Below are positions 60,917 through 64,000 of a stretch of 64,000 nt of DNA, piece by piece. Numbering within the stretch: the first letter of the stretch is position 1; each line of letters begins with the position of its first letter. The DNA is from Streptomyces sp. NBC_01288 (GTDB lineage Bacteria > Actinomycetota > Actinomycetes > Streptomycetales > Streptomycetaceae), in contig NZ_CP108427.1 in assembly GCF_035982055.1 (NCBI RefSeq), positions 1,736,001 to 1,800,000 of the forward strand. Reading direction: 5' to 3'. The position numbers and the translations under genes were made by a program. The notes beneath the pieces are model-generated. The model ran no database searches. It saw only the letters and a list, made by a program, of their open reading frames with translations, and had not been told where the DNA came from.

Positions 60917-63580
60917 GTGCGAAGAACCCGAATCCTCACGGCCGTACTTACCCTCGCCGCAGGCCTGTTGGTGGGCAGTCCGTCCGCCCTCGCCGCGAAC
61001 GCGCCCAGAGCGACGCTCGCGGCCGACACCTACACATGGCACAACGCCCGGATCGACGGTGGCGGGTTCGTGCCCGGTGTCGTCTTCAACCGGAGCGAGA
61101 AGAACCTCGCCTACGCCCGTACGGACATCGGCGGGGCCTATCGGTGGCAGGAGTCGACGAAGATCTGGACGCCGTTGCTCGACTCGGTCGGGTGGGACGC
61201 GTGGGGGCACACCGGGGTGGTGAGTCTCGCGTCCGACTCCGTCGATCCGGACAAGGTGTACGCGGCTGTCGGTACGTACACGAACAGTTGGGATCCGACG
61301 AACGGGGCCGTGCTCAGGTCGCGTGACCGGGGCGGGAGTTGGCAGGAGACCGATCTGCCGTTCAAGCTCGGCGGGAACATGCCGGGGCGCGGTATGGGTG
61401 AGCGGCTGGCCGTCGATCCCAACAAGGACAGCGTGCTGTATCTGGGTGCGCCGAGTGGGAAGGGGCTGTGGCGGTCCACCGACTCCGGGGTCACCTGGTC
61501 GCAGGTGACGAACTTCCCGAACGTCGGGAACTACGTGCAGGATCCGACCGACACGAGCGGCTACGCCAACGACAACCAGGGCATCGTGTGGGTCACCTTC
61601 GACGAGTCGACGGGGACGGCCGGCAGCGCGACGAAGACGATCTATGTCGGGGTCGCCGACCAGGCCAACGCCGTGTACCGGTCGACGGACGCGGGGGCCA
61701 CGTGGTCGCGGGTGGCCGGGCAGCCCACCGGCTATCTGGCACACAAGGGTGTACTGGATGCGGTCAACGGTTATCTGTACATCGCATACAGCGACAAGGG
61801 CGGGCCCTACGACGGGGGCAAAGGGCGGTTGTGGCGGTACGCGACCGCTACCGGCACGTGGACGGACATCAGCCCGGTCGCGGAGGCCGACACCTACTAC
61901 GGCTTCAGTGGTCTGACCGTCGACCGGCAGCATCCCGGGACCGTGATGGCGACGGCGTACAGCTCCTGGTGGCCGGACACGCAGATCTTCCGCTCCACGG
62001 ACAGCGGCGGCACCTGGACGAAGGCCTGGGACTACACGTCGTATCCCAACCGTGCGAACCGCTACACCATGGACGTGTCGTCCTCGCCCTGGCTGACCTT
62101 CGGCGCTAACCCGTCGCCGCCCGAACAGGCCCCGAAACTCGGGTGGATGACCGAGTCGCTGGAGATCGACCCGTTCGACTCGAACCGCATGATGTACGGC
62201 ACGGGTGCGACGCTCTACGGCACGGAGAACCTGACGAACTGGGACAGCGGCGGCCAGTTCACCGTGAAGCCGATGGTGCGGGGGCTGGAGGAGACGGCCG
62301 TGAACGACCTCGCCGCTCCCCCGTCCGGCGGGGCCCAACTCCTCAGCGCGCTGGGCGACATCGGCGGGTTCCGGCACACGGATCCGACCAAGGTCCCCTC
62401 GATGATGTTCACTTCGCCGACCTTCACGACGACCACGAGCCTCGACTTCGCGGAGACCGACCCCAACACCGTTGTGCGCGTGGGCAATGTGGACACGGGG
62501 GCGCACATCGCGTTCTCGACGGACAACGGCGCCAACTGGTTCGCGGGGACCGACCCTTCGGGTGTCAGCGGGGGCGGGACCGTCGCCGCTGCGTCTGACG
62601 GCAGTCGGTTCGTGTGGAGTCCGGCGGGTGCGGGCGTGCAGTACACGACGGGCTTCGGCTCGTCCTGGGCCGCGTCGAGCGGTATCCCGGCGGGTGCGAT
62701 CGTCGAGTCGGACCGGGTGGACGCGAAGACCTTCTACGGCTTCAAGTCCGGTCATTTCTACGTCAGTTCGGACGGCGGGGCGACCTTCACCACGTCGACC
62801 GCGGCCGGCCTCCCCACCGGTGACAGCGTGCGCTTCAAGGCGCTGCCCGGCACGAAGGGGGACGTCTGGCTGGCGGGCGGGGCGAGCGACGGGGCGTACG
62901 GGCTGTGGCACTCCACGGACGCCGGCGCCACCTTCGCCAAGCTCGCGAACGTCGACCAGGCCGACACCATCGGCTTCGGCAAGGCGGCGACCGGTGCGTC
63001 GTACCAGACGCTCTACACCAGCGCGAGGATCGGTGGCGTACGCGGCATCTTCCGTTCGACGGACAAGGGCGCGACCTGGACGCGGATCAACGACGATGCG
63101 CATCAATGGGGTTGGACGGGTGCGGCGATCACCGGTGACCCCAGGGTCTACGGCCGCGTGTATGTGTCGACGAACGGCCGCGGGGTCGTCTACGGCGACT
63201 CCTCCGACGCCGGCGACGGAGGGAGCGGGGGCGGGGGCGGTACTGATCCGACGCCGACCGGCGCCTGCGTGGTGACGTACAGGATCACCAATCAGTGGAC
63301 GGGCGGCTTCCAGGCCGATGTGCAGCTGACGAACTCCGGCTCAACCGCCTGGAGCGGCTGGGCACTTGGCTGGTCCTTCGCCGACGGGCAGCAGATCGGC
63401 CAGCTGTGGAACGCCGACTACACCCAGTCGGGCGCGGCGGTGACGGCGAGGAACGTGAGCTGGAACGGGACGGTGGCGGCGGGGTCTTCGGTGGGCTTCG
63501 GGTTCACGGGGAGTTGGACGGGGGCGAACACGAAGCCGGGCGCGTTCAAGATGGGCGATCAGAGCTGCGCGGTGGGCTGA
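60917..63580 (+). CDS. Secreted GH74 xyloglucanase with C-terminal CBM2
   Basis: This 887-residue protein has a signal peptide (1-27). The two seven-bladed propellers of GH74 span about 35-760: YTWHNARIDGGGFVPGVVFN, Asp70 in YARTDIGGAYRW, MPGRGMGERLAVDP, repeated STDSGVTW-type Asp boxes and the second catalytic Asp in LLSALGDIGGFRH. After a Gly linker, CBM2 covers about 780-887 (CVVTYRITNQWTGGFQADVQLTN). It cuts xyloglucan backbones. GTG start with AGAGGA upstream. Confidence 0.95.
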   Translation: MRRTRILTAVLTLAAGLLVGSPSALAANAPRATLAADTYTWHNARIDGGGFVPGVVFNRSEKNLAYARTDIGGAYRWQESTKIWTPLLDSVGWDAWGHTGVVSLASDSVDPDKVYAAVGTYTNSWDPTNGAVLRSRDRGGSWQETDLPFKLGGNMPGRGMGERLAVDPNKDSVLYLGAPSGKGLWRSTDSGVTWSQVTNFPNVGNYVQDPTDTSGYANDNQGIVWVTFDESTGTAGSATKTIYVGVADQANAVYRSTDAGATWSRVAGQPTGYLAHKGVLDAVNGYLYIAYSDKGGPYDGGKGRLWRYATATGTWTDISPVAEADTYYGFSGLTVDRQHPGTVMATAYSSWWPDTQIFRSTDSGGTWTKAWDYTSYPNRANRYTMDVSSSPWLTFGANPSPPEQAPKLGWMTESLEIDPFDSNRMMYGTGATLYGTENLTNWDSGGQFTVKPMVRGLEETAVNDLAAPPSGGAQLLSALGDIGGFRHTDPTKVPSMMFTSPTFTTTTSLDFAETDPNTVVRVGNVDTGAHIAFSTDNGANWFAGTDPSGVSGGGTVAAASDGSRFVWSPAGAGVQYTTGFGSSWAASSGIPAGAIVESDRVDAKTFYGFKSGHFYVSSDGGATFTTSTAAGLPTGDSVRFKALPGTKGDVWLAGGASDGAYGLWHSTDAGATFAKLANVDQADTIGFGKAATGASYQTLYTSARIGGVRGIFRSTDKGATWTRINDDAHQWGWTGAAITGDPRVYGRVYVSTNGRGVVYGDSSDAGDGGSGGGGGTDPTPTGACVVTYRITNQWTGGFQADVQLTNSGSTAWSGWALGWSFADGQQIGQLWNADYTQSGAAVTARNVSWNGTVAAGSSVGFGFTGSWTGANTKPGAFKMGDQSCAVG

Positions 63581-63588
63581 ACGCGGAG

Positions 63589-63622
63589 GGCGGCTGCGCG
63601 CACCTCGGCGCGCGCAGCCGCC
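63589..63622. terminator. Bidirectional terminator between GH74 and the PL11-type gene
   Basis: A perfect 13-bp stem (63589-63601 with 63610-63622) and an 8-base loop lie in the 46-base gap of two convergent genes. Confidence 0.85.
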
Positions 63623-63626
63623 TGTC

Positions 63627-64000
63627 TCACGGTGTGTATACGGTCGGCCGAGGCGCCGTCGTCTTCCCGTCGCCGATGAAGAAGCTCGGGTGGGGCGGTT
63701 GGTTGTATGCAGTATTTTGCCAGGCCAGGGCTGTGCGGTACTGGGTGTCGTGGAGGAGGGTCGTGATCCTGGTGGTCGTCTCGTACGGGGTCGAGTAGAT
63801 CCGTAGGGCCGTGTTGTCCGTGGTGGGCCAGACGGCCTCCTCGCGCCAGTCGCCGAGGATGTCTCCGGACAGGGACGGGGTCGCCTTGGTGCCGTTGTCG
63901 GAGTGGACGTCGGCGGCGGTCAGGAGGCGGGTGTCGGCGGTCGGGCCGTACTTGTCGATGTGGGTGGCGTCGAGGAGTTCGCGCACCGGGTCGCCGTCCC
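63627..64000 (-). CDS. PL11-type rhamnogalacturonan lyase, C-terminal part (partial)
   Basis: Only the last 124 codons or so are present; the gene continues beyond the right edge. GDILGDWREEAVWPTTDNTALRIYSTPYETTTRITTLLHD, then YRTALAWQNTAYNQPPHPSFFIGDG, are hallmark C-terminal blocks of the YesW/YesX-type rhamnogalacturonan lyases, eight-bladed propellers that cleave pectin side regions. Its presence extends the cellulose/xyloglucan block to pectin. Confidence 0.9.
   Translation of the reverse strand, partial: DGDPVRELLDATHIDKYGPTADTRLLTAADVHSDNGTKATPSLSGDILGDWREEAVWPTTDNTALRIYSTPYETTTRITTLLHDTQYRTALAWQNTAYNQPPHPSFFIGDGKTTAPRPTVYTP

Overview
The window is high-GC DNA that reads as a Streptomyces chromosome, or a very close relative. 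Third codon positions are almost always G or C and GTG/TTG starts are frequent. There are many secreted polysaccharide hydrolases with CBM2 modules, rare TTA codons, and typical streptomycete intergenic repeats. About 48 protein genes and one tRNA gene can be supported. No rRNA, CRISPR array, phage, integrase or transposase was seen.

Layout. 1-0.7 kb: start of a secreted SGNH hydrolase and a lone Smr-domain protein. 0.75-13.4 kb: a secreted carbohydrate block with a GH92 alpha-mannosidase, a GH18 chitinase, an MFS transporter, a large Tat-exported DUF4965-type protein with a ricin-like lectin domain, and a beta-helix protein. 13.6-17 kb: tRNA-Leu(GAG), a divergent MarR/LLM-flavin-oxidoreductase pair, and an aldehyde dehydrogenase. 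17.1-33.8 kb: an oxalate/formate-type CoA cluster. It holds sucCD-like ligase genes, a thiamine-diphosphate enzyme, a very clear formyl-CoA:oxalate CoA-transferase, an ATP-grasp-first acyl-CoA ligase, two tandem OFA-family MFS permeases, a GntR/FCD regulator, a KASIII-like synthase, a third OFA permease with a 44-residue small partner, a small P-loop kinase, a ketopantoate-reductase-like protein and FdhD. 34.2-38 kb: LysR/SDR, isochorismatase-like and MarR/quinone-oxidoreductase genes. 38.1-43.3 kb: sialidase, a DUF4185-like protein, an SBF transporter and its divergent LysR. 43.4-54.1 kb: DUF3500 protein, double-HTH Lrp regulator, DHA2 exporter, long-chain acyl-CoA synthetase, aldo/keto reductase, GH75 chitosanase, SDR, methyltransferase and phytanoyl-CoA-dioxygenase-like protein. 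54.2-64 kb: a cellulose/xyloglucan/pectin block with GH6, GH5, GH48, GH74 and the end of a PL11-type rhamnogalacturonan lyase.

How the genes work together. The oxalate cluster could import oxalate (OFA permeases), activate it (CoA-transferase and NDP-forming ligases), decarboxylate the CoA ester (ThDP enzyme) and mature a formate dehydrogenase encoded elsewhere (FdhD). Its promoters share an operator-like word (CGTCGAC-T-GTATGC and variants), probably read by the local GntR regulator. A 15-base identical copy lies at the MarR/LLM promoter. The cellulase block carries a perfect CebR-type palindrome (TGGGAGCGCTCCCA) before GH48, a degenerate one before GH5-GH6, and a near-match before the distant beta-helix gene. 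Chitinase and chitosanase promoters carry DasR-like and CsnR-like palindromes. Four genes (GH5 cellulase, an SDR, the DUF3500 protein, the DHA2 exporter) contain TTA codons and so probably depend on the bldA tRNA.
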